This document shows positions 25,820 through 35,720 of a stretch of 64,000 bases of DNA, in pieces. Source of the stretch: an uncultured Bacteroidales bacterium (GTDB lineage Bacteria > Bacteroidota > Bacteroidia > Bacteroidales > Bacteroidaceae); the NCBI GenBank assembly GCA_902778625.1, contig CACYYM010000011.1:1-64000 (forward strand), in the 5' to 3' direction. Below the pieces are notes generated by a model. The model was not told the DNA's origin. It worked only from the letters and a program-made list of their open reading frames with translations, and made no database searches. Position 1 is the stretch's first letter. Each line of letters opens with the position of its first letter. The position numbers were made by a program, and so were the translations under genes.

Positions 25820-28800
25820 ATGAAGAAATTGTTTACATCTTCACGCGCTCTTTGGTGCTGCCTCCTCATGATGATGATGGCGGTTCAGAGCGCTTGGTCG
25901 CAGACCTACACAGGAGGCTATGTGGCTCTCACGGCTGTGGACGGAATGCTCTCCTACGGTCAGTCTGAACCTGGTGGCAAAGAGACCTACGACAAGTTGG
26001 TGGACAGGAACATCAACACCAAGTGGGGCGGCTGGTTCGATGCTAGCCTCAGCGACGATGATTCATGGCCCATCAACACCGACAACTCTGCCAACAAAAT
26101 GTGGATCATCGTGAAGGCAGAAAGTCCTGTGACGCCCGAGTATTACTTCCTTGTCACAGCAAACGACACCGGAAGCAATTCGGGTCGTAACTGGGCTTCG
26201 TGGAAGATCTTCGGCGGCAACTTCGAGGCTGATGCCGATGCAGTGCGCGGCGACCTCGATGACCCTGGTGCCACTGGCTGGACACTCCTCGACGACAAAG
26301 AGGACGAGCCGCTGCCGGCTGCCAACTTCACGCCAACCACCCTCGAGTTCGACTACGCTGGCACAGAATCATTCCAGTACTTCTGGATTGAGATCACAAA
26401 GAGTGTCGCTGATGCCGACACCTATCTGCAGATGGCAGAATGGGGTCTCGGCACCTATGGTGACTTCCAGCAGTACCTCACCGATCTTGCCAATCAAGAA
26501 ACAGCCACCGACGAGCCTGTCAGCTATTTCCTCTTAAGCGGTAGCCCCGCCGGCAATAGTGGTGAAGGCATAGCCAACCTCATCGATGGCAACCTCAGCA
26601 ACAAGTGGTGCACCGGCTTCACGAACAGGACGCAGGAAGGTCAGACAACCAATGGCGCATGGATTGTCTTCAAGGCTTCCCGTTCTATAGCTCCTACCTA
26701 CTACTCTATGATTACCGGCAACGACACAAAGACCAGTTCTGGTCGTAACTGGAAGAAGTGGCGCATCTATGGCATGAATGCCACAGCCGATGCCAATGTG
26801 TCTCGCGATGCCGATGGATGGGTTCTCATCGACAACAAGGAGGGAGTTCAGGCCGGCACAGAGTTGAACCAGCTTCCTGCTGAGAACTATGCTCAGGCAT
26901 TCTTTACACTTTCCGAGGAAAATACCACAGCCTACAGGTATTTCAAGATTGAGATTGACGAGTGCGTTACCAGCGGCCTCATGCAGATGTCTGAGTTCAC
27001 TTTGGGCGACGAATTCGTATTCATTCTCGATGTCAACACTCTCCACGACACTACTGCACAGCGCTACAATGCTGAGGACTTTGCTCAGGCAGCTCTCTAC
27101 GACCAGATGGCAGTGCTCATGGCAAACATCGAATCATGCCCAGACCCCATCACTCTGAGTCAGCTGACTGCTCAGGCAGATGCATTGGTTGCCCAAATCA
27201 ATGCTTCTAAGAACCTCTATGCAGAACTCGTTAGCGCTCGCAACAGTGGTGCTACCCAGCTGGCTGACGACAACGTAAAGGATGCTGCAATTTCTTACGT
27301 CACAGGATGGATCAGCGAAACGGACATCATCGAACCCAACGATGACTATCCCGTAGGTAACTTCGCTTACATCAAGGCCAACCGCCACCTCACTGGCGAG
27401 GAAGCATCGGCAGAAGCCAAGCGCTTCTCTGCTTATCTCCTGGCAAATGTCAAGGACGTGGGCGAACCCATCGGTCAGATAGGTTATAAGTTCATCAGCG
27501 GAACAACAGATAACTGGCAGCCAACCGAAAGTCCTGCAGAGTTGATCGACGGTAAGTCAGGTATTAATGGTACGGAAAGCACCAAGTGGGGTACTGCAAC
27601 TTCGGGCGACCGCTTCATCATCTTCAGAACAAAGGATGCAAACGACGAGAGTGTAGCAGTGCCTATCAAGCCCTCTTTCTACGGTCTCGTAACAGGTGGC
27701 GATACAGGTACGTACACCGATCGTAACTGGCACACTTGGAAGATTTGGGCTGCTAACTTCGAGAACGATGAGCAGGCAACCAAGGACTCTGAAGAATGGG
27801 TACTCATCGACGAGAAGACAAACGTAGGAACTGACGTCCTCAGAACCACTAGCCTCTTCGAGAGCTACATCAACCTCTCTATCGGCTGCACAATTCCTTA
27901 CACACACTTCAAGATTCAGGTATTCCACAACGGCGGTATGCAGATGAACGAATTCACATTCTACAACCAGGCCGACCTTGAAGTGGTTCGCCCAGGCTTC
28001 GTGGAAGAATTCGCTGACTACGATCCTCTGGAGAATCCTGCTTACAAGGGCTACACTGATGCCTTTGCTGAAAAGTACGAGGAAATGCAAACAACCGGTT
28101 TCGCTCCTGACCTGATGAGACTCAAGAACGAATTGGTTGACCTGCAGAACCTGATTGCTATCTCCAATGATAAGTACAATGAGTACGAGAACTGGTATAG
28201 CGAGCTCCAGGGCGCAGGTGCTGCATCTGAAGACCTCCAGGCTTGGTTCGATGGTTATACATCAGAGAACATCGCTCCCAACAGCATGTACATCAATGGT
28301 ACTCATGACTACATCATGGAGAACCTCAGCCTCGACAATGATGCTATCGGTACTGCAGCCGATTGGGATATCCAATATGATAACGATGGTAAGGAAACAG
28401 GCAGAACTGAAATCCTGCCCAGCGGTGAGATTGGTTACATCCAGAACATGATCAATGCTGCAAGCGATGGTGTATACATCCTCCTCGGCGGTCACACCGT
28501 ATCACAGTTCGGTGATGGCTTCTATGGTCACCTTATTGACGGCATCGCTCTGAACACTACAGACGCAGAAGGCAATACTGTAAGGGCAACCAAGTGGGGC
28601 GGTAATGCTGACGAAGGCGGCAACACCTACATCATCTTCCGTACCCTCAACAAGACCAACCCGTTCTTCTACACCCTTACAACAGGTAATGACGCACGTC
28701 AGTATTGGATGCGTAACTGGGGCTCTTGGTACATCTACGGCGCTAACTTCGATGGCGACGCCGACGCTACTAAGGACGCTGAAGGTTGGGTTCTTATCGA

Positions 28801-31117
28801 CAACAAGGAGAACACCGGTCAGGACCGCCTGCATCCCGTAGATGCTGAACCTTCTTACTTCGGCTTCAGCACAGAGACAACTGAAGAATATACATATTAT
28901 AAGGTAGTCGTTACGAAGGCTTACGAAGGTTCTCAGATTCAGATGAACGAACTCCACTTCGGTACTCCCGAAGAGTTTGAGGAAATCAAGGACGAGTACA
29001 CTGCTAACGCTAATGCCTTCGATACCGACGAGTATGTAGCAGACCAGGCTCTTATCGACGAGTACCACGCAACTGTTCCCGAAATCGACGAGTGCACTAA
29101 CATGGAGGCTCTCTTCCGTGTGAACTACAAGCTCGAGACGCTCCGCGCTGCCATCGAGGCAAGTGACGCTCTCTACGCTAAGTTCGCAGAGAATGCTGAA
29201 GCGTATGCAACTGAGGCAGAAGGCCTCTCCGACAGTGATGCTAAGACAACCCTCCTGAGCTACCTCGCTGAGGATGCCGCTGAGCCCACTGACGAATTCG
29301 AATATGGTAACGTTGCTTACATCATCGAGAATCATGTCCTGAACGACAGCATCCTGCAGGCTCAGATTGACTTCCTCGAAGAACTCAGAGTCGCTGCTGT
29401 TGCTGCTGGTTATGGCGAAGGTGCTGACATCACCTGCCTCATCGTGAACCCGACCTTCAAGAAGGCTGGCGATCCTCAGCAACCTGGCAAGAAGGGCGAC
29501 CTCGAAGCAGAAGGCTGGAACGGTGTCATCTATCGCACTGGCACAAGTTCCGCCGACAACGAAATCTTCGCTGCTGAGTTCGTTAACGAGAACAAGACAT
29601 TCGACGTCAACCAGACTCTCAAGGATCTGAAGAACGGTTACTATAAGGTAACTCTTAACGCGGCATATCGCGCTAACGGTGACGCGAAGATGCTGAGCTA
29701 CAACTACGCTGCTATGGCTTATGCTAACGATGTACAGACCTACTTCCCGGTAATCCTTGAAGGCGCTGTTGACTCGCTTGATGCATGGCGTGGCACTATT
29801 GCCGACCACAAGATCTACAATGCCGACTCTTCTGAAGTTCTCGGCTGGGGTATCTGGGGCAGTGAAGGTGCAGCTTATGCGTTTGCTCAAGGTCGCTATG
29901 CAATTACTTTGGTTGCTAAGGTAACAGACGGCAATCTGACGATTGGCGTGAAGAACGAAGGCACTCAGGGCGACGAGTGGGCTGCCGTTGGTAACTTCGG
30001 TCTCGTTTATCTTGGCGAGAATGCTGATGAGGCACTTGCTGAAGCATGGGAAGGTGCTCAGGCGCGTTACGAAGGCCTGACAGAAGCTTATCATGTCTTT
30101 GACTCTGATCTGGACAACGAAGAGGATTATGCAAGCATGCCTAACTTCGCAGCTAGTGAAAAGGCAGCTCTTGAAGAGAACCTCAATGCTGAGCCCTTCA
30201 CCTTCGACAATTTGAAGGCTATCGGTGAAATCATGGAGTCTATCTACAACACTAAGAAGGCATACGCTGCTCTCTTCGAGGCAACAGCTAAGGTTTATGC
30301 TAAGTGGATTGACCATGACTTCGATGGTGATGCAGAAGAAGCTGTTTATGATGTAAGAGGAAAGTTGGTAGCAAACATTGAGGGTGCTCTTCCTGGCACC
30401 GGTCTGTATGATAATGCAGAAGCAGCTTTGACTGCAAAGGCAGAACTCTATGCTGCGTTCCCCGACTATCTCGATATTACAGGCAAGAGCAATTCTGTCA
30501 TTGAGCCCGAAGAGACTGATCCCTTCATATTTGTTATCAGCACAGCAGGTACAAAGCCATGGCTTGACTTGAAGAACATCTATGAGCCTATTGAAGAGGA
30601 CGAGGTAATTATTGCCTTTGACTATGCATCTACCAGTGCAATCAGTGGCGGTCAGGTTCTGTACAATACTCCAGGCTTGGCGACTAATCCGAAGGAGATC
30701 CTCGGTACATTGGCTGCAACTTACGATGATTCTAGTGCAGACCCTGTATGGGCAACTGCTTACATCAAGGTGACGAAGGGTATTAAGGAACTCGGTCTTG
30801 GTACAGCTACCGATCATGGTATCCGTTGGTACATCAGCAATGATGTAACTGCAGAAGATCAGCTTGAACTTCTTGTTGGCAAGTTCCGCTTCATCACTAT
30901 GGCAGAGATGAAGGCAGCTGGTGGCGTGCCTCTCAATGGTGTTGATGGCGATACAAACGCCGACGGTATCGTTGATATTGCTGACGTAACGTACATTCTC
31001 ACCGACATGGCTGGTACAGCAAAGGATCCTGCTGCTGACGTCAATGGCGACGGCATCGTTGATATCGCTGACGTTACCTACGTTTTGACCGTTATGGCAT
31101 CTCAGGAACAGGAATAA
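25820..31117 (+). CDS. Giant secreted protein with four discoidin-like modules and a dockerin-like end
   Basis: 1765 residues. Signal peptide to about 28 (ending AWSQ). Four repeats of one discoidin-like module are recognised by (T)xNDT..RNW.(S/K/T)WxI(Y/F/W)G.NF: TANDTGSNSGRNWASWKIFG, TGNDTKTSSGRNWKKWRIYG, TGGDTGTYTDRNWHTWKIWA and TGNDARQYWMRNWGSWYIYG. Each is followed by GWVLID(N/D)KE-type segments and a strand ending in MQM(S/N)E. Helical linkers lie between them. The region about 1200-1700 is beta-rich and unrecognised. The end (about 1708-1765) has two dockerin-like Ca-loops, DTNADGIVDIAD and DVNGDGIVDIAD. Likely a surface adhesin or scaffold component that binds glycans. The module is shared with the two CotH proteins upstream. 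The 771-codon antisense ORF is a codon-bias shadow. Confidence 0.85.
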   Translation: MKKLFTSSRALWCCLLMMMMAVQSAWSQTYTGGYVALTAVDGMLSYGQSEPGGKETYDKLVDRNINTKWGGWFDASLSDDDSWPINTDNSANKMWIIVKAESPVTPEYYFLVTANDTGSNSGRNWASWKIFGGNFEADADAVRGDLDDPGATGWTLLDDKEDEPLPAANFTPTTLEFDYAGTESFQYFWIEITKSVADADTYLQMAEWGLGTYGDFQQYLTDLANQETATDEPVSYFLLSGSPAGNSGEGIANLIDGNLSNKWCTGFTNRTQEGQTTNGAWIVFKASRSIAPTYYSMITGNDTKTSSGRNWKKWRIYGMNATADANVSRDADGWVLIDNKEGVQAGTELNQLPAENYAQAFFTLSEENTTAYRYFKIEIDECVTSGLMQMSEFTLGDEFVFILDVNTLHDTTAQRYNAEDFAQAALYDQMAVLMANIESCPDPITLSQLTAQADALVAQINASKNLYAELVSARNSGATQLADDNVKDAAISYVTGWISETDIIEPNDDYPVGNFAYIKANRHLTGEEASAEAKRFSAYLLANVKDVGEPIGQIGYKFISGTTDNWQPTESPAELIDGKSGINGTESTKWGTATSGDRFIIFRTKDANDESVAVPIKPSFYGLVTGGDTGTYTDRNWHTWKIWAANFENDEQATKDSEEWVLIDEKTNVGTDVLRTTSLFESYINLSIGCTIPYTHFKIQVFHNGGMQMNEFTFYNQADLEVVRPGFVEEFADYDPLENPAYKGYTDAFAEKYEEMQTTGFAPDLMRLKNELVDLQNLIAISNDKYNEYENWYSELQGAGAASEDLQAWFDGYTSENIAPNSMYINGTHDYIMENLSLDNDAIGTAADWDIQYDNDGKETGRTEILPSGEIGYIQNMINAASDGVYILLGGHTVSQFGDGFYGHLIDGIALNTTDAEGNTVRATKWGGNADEGGNTYIIFRTLNKTNPFFYTLTTGNDARQYWMRNWGSWYIYGANFDGDADATKDAEGWVLIDNKENTGQDRLHPVDAEPSYFGFSTETTEEYTYYKVVVTKAYEGSQIQMNELHFGTPEEFEEIKDEYTANANAFDTDEYVADQALIDEYHATVPEIDECTNMEALFRVNYKLETLRAAIEASDALYAKFAENAEAYATEAEGLSDSDAKTTLLSYLAEDAAEPTDEFEYGNVAYIIENHVLNDSILQAQIDFLEELRVAAVAAGYGEGADITCLIVNPTFKKAGDPQQPGKKGDLEAEGWNGVIYRTGTSSADNEIFAAEFVNENKTFDVNQTLKDLKNGYYKVTLNAAYRANGDAKMLSYNYAAMAYANDVQTYFPVILEGAVDSLDAWRGTIADHKIYNADSSEVLGWGIWGSEGAAYAFAQGRYAITLVAKVTDGNLTIGVKNEGTQGDEWAAVGNFGLVYLGENADEALAEAWEGAQARYEGLTEAYHVFDSDLDNEEDYASMPNFAASEKAALEENLNAEPFTFDNLKAIGEIMESIYNTKKAYAALFEATAKVYAKWIDHDFDGDAEEAVYDVRGKLVANIEGALPGTGLYDNAEAALTAKAELYAAFPDYLDITGKSNSVIEPEETDPFIFVISTAGTKPWLDLKNIYEPIEEDEVIIAFDYASTSAISGGQVLYNTPGLATNPKEILGTLAATYDDSSADPVWATAYIKVTKGIKELGLGTATDHGIRWYISNDVTAEDQLELLVGKFRFITMAEMKAAGGVPLNGVDGDTNADGIVDIADVTYILTDMAGTAKDPAADVNGDGIVDIADVTYVLTVMASQEQE

Positions 31118-31138
31118 TATCCTCAGAAAACTCTCTTA

Positions 31139-31175
31139 ATTCTCTTGGTCAGGCCTTGTGCCTGACCAAGAGAAT
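31139..31175 (+). terminator. Strong hairpin between the multi-discoidin and FAS1 genes
   Basis: A 16-bp perfect stem (31139-31154 with 31160-31175), 5-base loop, 21 bases after the stop. There is no clean T-run after it, so it could be a partial terminator, an mRNA 3'-end stabiliser or a processing site that sets the expression ratio of the two genes. Confidence 0.65.
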
Positions 31176-31211
31176 ATCTTAAATTAAGCAAATAACAAAC
31201 AACACACAACA

Positions 31212-33368
31212 ATGAGGAAGCTCATTCTTTCACTTACTACATTATTCTTTATTATATGTTCATGCACGGAGGACATCGATACCTCTGCGCGTTATGTTTT
31301 CACGGAATACACTGTTGCCAGCTATCTTGAAGCACACCCTGATTATTCCCAGTATCTGGAGTTGACGAAGTTGGTGCCCGTGAGTGGAAGGAGTAGGTCC
31401 TCCGTTTACCAGCTCTTGACGGCGCGTGGTAACTATACATGCTTCGCCCTCACCAATAAGGCGATTAACGACTACTTGGAGAATCTTGTCGAGCAGGGTT
31501 TGATCAGTGAACCTTCATGGGATGCGTTTACAGATGAAAGGAAGCTCGACTCTGTACGTAAGGTAGTCGTACAGAACACTGTCATCGATGGCGGTGACAT
31601 GGAGTCACAGCGATACACAATCGATGTGATTACCACCATTGCAAACGGAAAAACGAATGCAGAGTTCCCTCTGCCTAATATATACGACCACAAGCTGACG
31701 GTCAGTCAGGCCAAAGGCGACACCATCTTCCTCGACAAGGAATGCCCCATCGATCCAGTCAACTGTGACATTCCCGTCATCAACGGCGTCCTTCACAAAC
31801 TTCATAAGGTTATTGCTCCTAAGGACGAGTCATGTGCCCGCTATCTTCAGATTATTCTCGACGAGAAGCGCGAGGGCTATCTGATGTTTGCAAAGGCATT
31901 GCAGGCTTGCGGTTTCATGGACACACTGAGTGCTGTACGTGATGAGGCTTACGAGGCCTTGTATCAAGCCGAGGGTGAGAACCTCGACATGAAGGACTAC
32001 CAGTCGAAGGGTGGCGGCGACATGTCTGCTACGGCGGGCGACCCGGATGCCCATGCTCCCGAACATCGTAAGTATGGCTTCACGCTCTTCTGCGAGACGG
32101 ACGATTTCTGGATGTCTCAGGGCATCAACCCTGCTGAGAACGATGCTGTGGAGAAGTTGCAGAACTGGATTGCAGCTAATAATATGTTCTACACCGACGG
32201 CGGTTATGTTGTCAATTCCGACTACCGTTCGCCCAAGAATATGCTCTATCAGTGGGTGGCATATCACGTTCTGCCCATGAGGATTCCTGCCAACAAGCTT
32301 GTGCACCATTGCAACGAACTGGGCTACAGCTACAGCAGTCCCTCGAAGTACACGATTCCTGTGATGGAGTGGTATCCTGTGTTCGGCGGCGACCGTCTCA
32401 TCAAGATTTACGAGAGTCCGGAGAGCCAAGGCATTTATCTCAACACATTCCCCGAGAGGAACAACGGCATCACCGAGGACGGTCACGAGAGCTACTGCGC
32501 TCCCGACAAACGTGGTATTCTTATTGGGACGAACAGCGAGATGGCTGTTGTTTCCGACATCGTCAATGCTTGCATCTATCCCATCGACAAGCCGCTTGCC
32601 TATACCGACGTCCTTCGCGACGACCTTGGCAAGGAGCGCATCCGTTTCGACCTCTTTGCTCTCTTCCCCGAGGCTATCACCAATGGCATCCGCCGTGCCG
32701 ACAGTCCGCTGGGTAAGTGGCAGCATGTCTTCGTGTCTCTCTATAACAGATACAATTATTTCGACAACATGAGGGTCATGAACGAAGAGACGCATTTCAT
32801 TCACTACAACGGCTACAAGACGGCCTGGGCTAACTATAGCGGAGACGAGGACAAGGCGTTCGGCCAGTTCGACATCATGTTCCGCCTGCCGCCTGTTCCG
32901 AAGCGCAATACGTACGAGTTCCGCTACAAGCTGCTTGCCACTGCAGCCCGAGGCATCGTGCAGGTTTACTTCGGCAGCAATCCCAACAATCTGCCTGTAG
33001 CCGGTATTCCTATCAACATGACAAAGAATGTCTACGACTTCTTCGGCGAGGGCGCCACATGGGGCGACCTTCAGGACAACGGCAAGGAAGAGGACGAAAT
33101 CATCGACATCGACCACAAACTCCGTAACCACGGCTTGATGAAGGCAACGCGCCACGAGACTGAGATGAACTCGACGACAGCACGCGCCAAGAGCAATTGC
33201 AGCCGACATATCATCGTGCGCCAGACGCTCGACCCGAGCGAGACCTACTACGTCCGCTTCAAGTCCGTGCAGCCCGACCTCTCACGTCCCGAGCTCTACC
33301 TCGACTACTTCGAGTATTGCCCGAAGGAAATCTACGACAGCCCCGAGCGTCCTGAGGATATCTGGTAA
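31212..33368 (+). CDS. FAS1 (fasciclin)-domain lipoprotein
   Basis: 718 residues. Lipoprotein signal with Cys17 (IICSC) followed by TEDIDTSARYVF. One FAS1-like domain lies at about 30-210 (YLEAHPDYSQYLELTKL, LLTARGNYTCFALTNKAIND, VINGVLHKLHKVIAPKD). The second part (about 230-718) is a region found with FAS1 in Bacteroidales, with a beta-sandwich-like end (FDIMFRLPPVPKRNTYEFRY, IIVRQTLDPSETYYVRFKSV) and a conserved PERPEDIW tail. FAS1 lipoproteins are commonly encoded near SusC/SusD glycan systems; none is present here. It follows the multi-discoidin gene by 94 bases and likely forms a surface complex or anchor with it. A paralogue with the same start and end signatures is at 46698-48836. Confidence 0.85.
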   Translation: MRKLILSLTTLFFIICSCTEDIDTSARYVFTEYTVASYLEAHPDYSQYLELTKLVPVSGRSRSSVYQLLTARGNYTCFALTNKAINDYLENLVEQGLISEPSWDAFTDERKLDSVRKVVVQNTVIDGGDMESQRYTIDVITTIANGKTNAEFPLPNIYDHKLTVSQAKGDTIFLDKECPIDPVNCDIPVINGVLHKLHKVIAPKDESCARYLQIILDEKREGYLMFAKALQACGFMDTLSAVRDEAYEALYQAEGENLDMKDYQSKGGGDMSATAGDPDAHAPEHRKYGFTLFCETDDFWMSQGINPAENDAVEKLQNWIAANNMFYTDGGYVVNSDYRSPKNMLYQWVAYHVLPMRIPANKLVHHCNELGYSYSSPSKYTIPVMEWYPVFGGDRLIKIYESPESQGIYLNTFPERNNGITEDGHESYCAPDKRGILIGTNSEMAVVSDIVNACIYPIDKPLAYTDVLRDDLGKERIRFDLFALFPEAITNGIRRADSPLGKWQHVFVSLYNRYNYFDNMRVMNEETHFIHYNGYKTAWANYSGDEDKAFGQFDIMFRLPPVPKRNTYEFRYKLLATAARGIVQVYFGSNPNNLPVAGIPINMTKNVYDFFGEGATWGDLQDNGKEEDEIIDIDHKLRNHGLMKATRHETEMNSTTARAKSNCSRHIIVRQTLDPSETYYVRFKSVQPDLSRPELYLDYFEYCPKEIYDSPERPEDIW

Positions 33369-33402
33369 GTCACGAACCCTCGGACCATGTGGTAAACATA
33401 TT

Positions 33403-33442
33403 ATAAGGGTGTGCTTTTATAGCGATAAGAGCACGCCCTTAT
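33403..33442 (+). terminator. Terminator after the FAS1 gene
   Basis: A 17-bp stem with G-U pairs (33403-33419 with 33426-33442) is followed by TTTAAA, 34 bases past the stop. The GC-type array starts directly after it. Confidence 0.75.
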
Positions 33443-33447
33443 TTTAA

Positions 33448-33560
33448 ATGCCGCAGGCGGCGTTTCAAACGCCGCACGCGGAGATTGCCAACGCCGCACG
33501 CGGGGATTGCCATCGCCGCACGCGGAAATTAAAACGCCGCCTGCGGGGATTTTTCAGCCC
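33448..33560. repeat. GC-type 22-nt array (copy A5)
   Basis: Units start at 33450, 33471, 33493, 33515 and 33536 (21, 22, 22, 21 steps): GCCGCAGGCGG, GCCGCACGCGG three times, GCCGCCTGCGG, then a degenerate CCCCCCTGTGG. Linkers include GAGATTGCCAAC, GGATTGCCATC and AAATTAAAAC. The array is readable in frame with the fucosidase gene but is treated as untranslated. Confidence 0.9.
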
Positions 33561-33612
33561 CCCTGTGGACCACCTTAATCCTACCAAGCTCATTAACCCT
33601 ATCAAAAACTCT

Positions 33613-34989
33613 ATGAAACGACTCTCCCTTCTTTCTGTCCTTTTGCTGGCAGCCCTGTTCTCTGCTGCCGCTCAGCAGAAGTCATTGCGTGAACTGCAAC
33701 AAGCCTTCGTCGATCTCCGCTTCGGTATGTTCATCCACTACAACATGCCCACGTATTCCATTGAGGACTGGCCCGATCCCGACATGCCCGTCTCTGCCTT
33801 CGCACCGACGCGCCTCGACTGCCGCCAGTGGGCACAGGCCGCCAAGGCTGCCGGCATGACCTACGGCTGCCTCACCACCAAGCACCACAGCGGCTTCTGC
33901 ATCTGGGATACGCAGACCACCGACTACAACTCCATGCAGTCGCCCGCCCACGTCGATGTCGTCCGCCAATATGTCGATGCTTTCCGTCAGGAAGGGCTTG
34001 CCGTCATGCTCTACTTCAGCATCCTCGACACCCACCACCGCATCCGCCCCGGACACATCAAGCCCGAGCACACGAAGTTCATCAAGGCGCAGCTCAAGGA
34101 GCTTCTCACGAACTACGGCGACATCACGGCGCTCATCATCGACGGCTGGGATGCGCCCTGGTCGCGCATCTCTTACGACGAAATCTCCTTCCCCGAGATT
34201 TACGACTACGTCAAGAGCCTCCAGCCAAACTGCCTCCTCATGGACCTCAACGCTGCCAAGTACCCGCGCGAAGCACTCTTCTATACCGACATCAAATCGT
34301 ATGAGCAGGGCGCAGGGCAAAAGATCAGCACCAGCGAGAACCGCTTGCCCGCCCTGGCCTGCCTCAGCATACAGCGCACTTGGTTCTGGAAGGAATCGAT
34401 GCCGACAGACAGGCTCAAGGATGTCCGCTGGCTCGTCGAGGAAAACATACGTCCCTACAACGAGGCCTACTGCAACTTCATCCTCAACGTAGCTCCCAAT
34501 CGCGAAGGCAGAATGGACGACAACGCCGTGGAGGCACTCCGCCGCATAGGAAAGATCTGGAAGCACGAAGGCCCCACGAAGCCCCTCCCCGAATGCGATG
34601 CCCCAATCACGCGGCAGAACATTGCCAAGCAAAAACCGACGGAATACAGCTGGAGCAATGACTATGGCATAGGCGACTTCGCCAACGACGATGACTTCTC
34701 GTCCGCCTGGACTTCACACCCAACCGTCGAAGAGCCCTGGTGGGAAGTAGATCTCAAGGGCAAAAAGCGCATCTCGCTCGTCACTATCGTCGAGGAGACG
34801 AAGGGCAGCATTCAGACATACAAACTCGAATATAAAAAAGGCAAACGCTGGCACACCATCTTCGAAGGACTTGCTCCCGAATGCCGCGTCAAGCAACACC
34901 GCTTCTCGCCCGTCAAGGTAGAAAAAGTGCGCATCACCATCAAGCGGCATCACGGCAAACTAGCCCTCGCAGAAGTCGGCGTCTATTAA
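33613..34989 (+). CDS. GH29 alpha-L-fucosidase with C-terminal F5/8-type domain
   Basis: 458 residues from the ATG at 33613, which opens a proper signal peptide (cleavage after ALFSAAAQ). The in-frame upstream ATG at 33448 would translate a repeat array and is rejected. The GH29 barrel spans about 25-320: RFGMFIHYNMPTYS, CLTTKHHSGFCIWDT, LIIDGWDAPW with probable nucleophile Asp177, ALACLSIQRTWFW. The tail (about 335-458: ISLVTIVEETKGSIQTYKLE, VKVEKVRITIKRHH) resembles an F5/8-type C carbohydrate-binding domain. It removes L-fucose from host or plant glycans, probably in the periplasm. It follows a terminator and array and is likely its own unit; no TAnnTTTG element was noted. Confidence 0.93.
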   Translation: MKRLSLLSVLLLAALFSAAAQQKSLRELQQAFVDLRFGMFIHYNMPTYSIEDWPDPDMPVSAFAPTRLDCRQWAQAAKAAGMTYGCLTTKHHSGFCIWDTQTTDYNSMQSPAHVDVVRQYVDAFRQEGLAVMLYFSILDTHHRIRPGHIKPEHTKFIKAQLKELLTNYGDITALIIDGWDAPWSRISYDEISFPEIYDYVKSLQPNCLLMDLNAAKYPREALFYTDIKSYEQGAGQKISTSENRLPALACLSIQRTWFWKESMPTDRLKDVRWLVEENIRPYNEAYCNFILNVAPNREGRMDDNAVEALRRIGKIWKHEGPTKPLPECDAPITRQNIAKQKPTEYSWSNDYGIGDFANDDDFSSAWTSHPTVEEPWWEVDLKGKKRISLVTIVEETKGSIQTYKLEYKKGKRWHTIFEGLAPECRVKQHRFSPVKVEKVRITIKRHHGKLALAEVGVY

Positions 34990-35004
34990 AGTAGCATTCG
35001 CCAT

Positions 35005-35048
35005 ATGCCCTTTCCGTTCAGATAATGAAGGATAGGGCATTTTTTTTT
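35005..35048 (+). terminator. Terminator after the fucosidase gene
   Basis: An imperfect stem (35005-35020 with 35026-35040) followed by eight T, a textbook intrinsic terminator. Confidence 0.9.
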
Positions 35049-35058
35049 GTCGGAAGCA

Positions 35059-35088
35059 TTGAAATCCCAAAGGAATTTCGTATCTTCG
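35059..35088 (+). promoter_or_regulatory. V-ATPase operon promoter
   Basis: TTG (35059-35061), 19-base spacer, TATCTTCG (35081-35088; one mismatch to TAnnTTTG). The ATG of the E subunit is 33 bases downstream. Confidence 0.6.
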
Positions 35089-35121
35089 CGCCGTAAAATG
35101 CACAAATACACATATTAGATA

Positions 35122-35709
35122 ATGGAAAAGATACAAGAACTCACTGAAAAGCTCCTTCGCGAAGGCGTGGAGAAAGGACAGGCTGAAGCCGACCGCATCA
35201 TTGCTGAGGCAAAGCAGCAAGCAGAGAAGATTCTGCAGGAAGCCCGTCAGCAGGCACAGGACATCACAGCTCAGGCACAGAAGAAAGCTGCCGAAACAGA
35301 TGCCAACACTCGTAACGAGCTCAAGATGTACACAGGCCAGGCACTCAGCGCGCTCAAGAGCGAAGTGACAAACGTGATCACCGATGGCGTTGTTAAGGAA
35401 GCTGTTGCTGGACTCACCGCAAGTCCCGACTTCCTCGGGCAGTTCGCTGTTGCCCTCGCAGAGAAGTGGAGCGCCAACGAACCCATCGTCATCTCCAGCA
35501 GCGAAGCAGAGAGCCTGAAGGCTTACTTCGCAGCCAAGGCAAAGGCGCTGCTCGACAAAGGCGTCACCATCAACAAGGTGAACGGCAAGGACACACTCTT
35601 CACCATCGCTCCCGCCGACGGCAGCTACAAAGTGAACTTCGGAAAAGAAGAGTTCGAAACATACTTCAAGAACTTCCTGCGTCCACAGCTCGTGGACATG
35701 CTCTTCTAG
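35122..35709 (+). CDS. atpE: V-type ATP synthase subunit E
   Basis: 195 residues. Peripheral-stalk subunit: long N-terminal helix rich in Glu, Lys, Gln and Ala (about 1-75, EADRIIAEAKQQAEKI) and a small C-terminal globular domain, the usual E-subunit layout. First gene of the operon E-DUF2764-A-B, with its own promoter. The symbol follows V-type nomenclature and is not F-type atpE (subunit c). Confidence 0.88.
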   Translation: MEKIQELTEKLLREGVEKGQAEADRIIAEAKQQAEKILQEARQQAQDITAQAQKKAAETDANTRNELKMYTGQALSALKSEVTNVITDGVVKEAVAGLTASPDFLGQFAVALAEKWSANEPIVISSSEAESLKAYFAAKAKALLDKGVTINKVNGKDTLFTIAPADGSYKVNFGKEEFETYFKNFLRPQLVDMLF

Positions 35710-35720
35710 TATAAAGGCTG

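Noticed and set aside
28502..30817. 771-codon open frame antisense to the multi-discoidin gene
   Set aside because: No promoter, signal peptide or recognisable domain; it mirrors the codon pattern of the real gene, which has a clear signal peptide, repeated modules and a dockerin-like end.
17846..33368. Canonical polysaccharide-utilisation locus
   Set aside because: No SusC or SusD homologue is present anywhere in the window.
33448..33612. N-terminal extension of the fucosidase through the repeat array
   Set aside because: It would place 55 residues of repeat translation before a normal signal peptide; the ATG at 33613 explains the protein fully.
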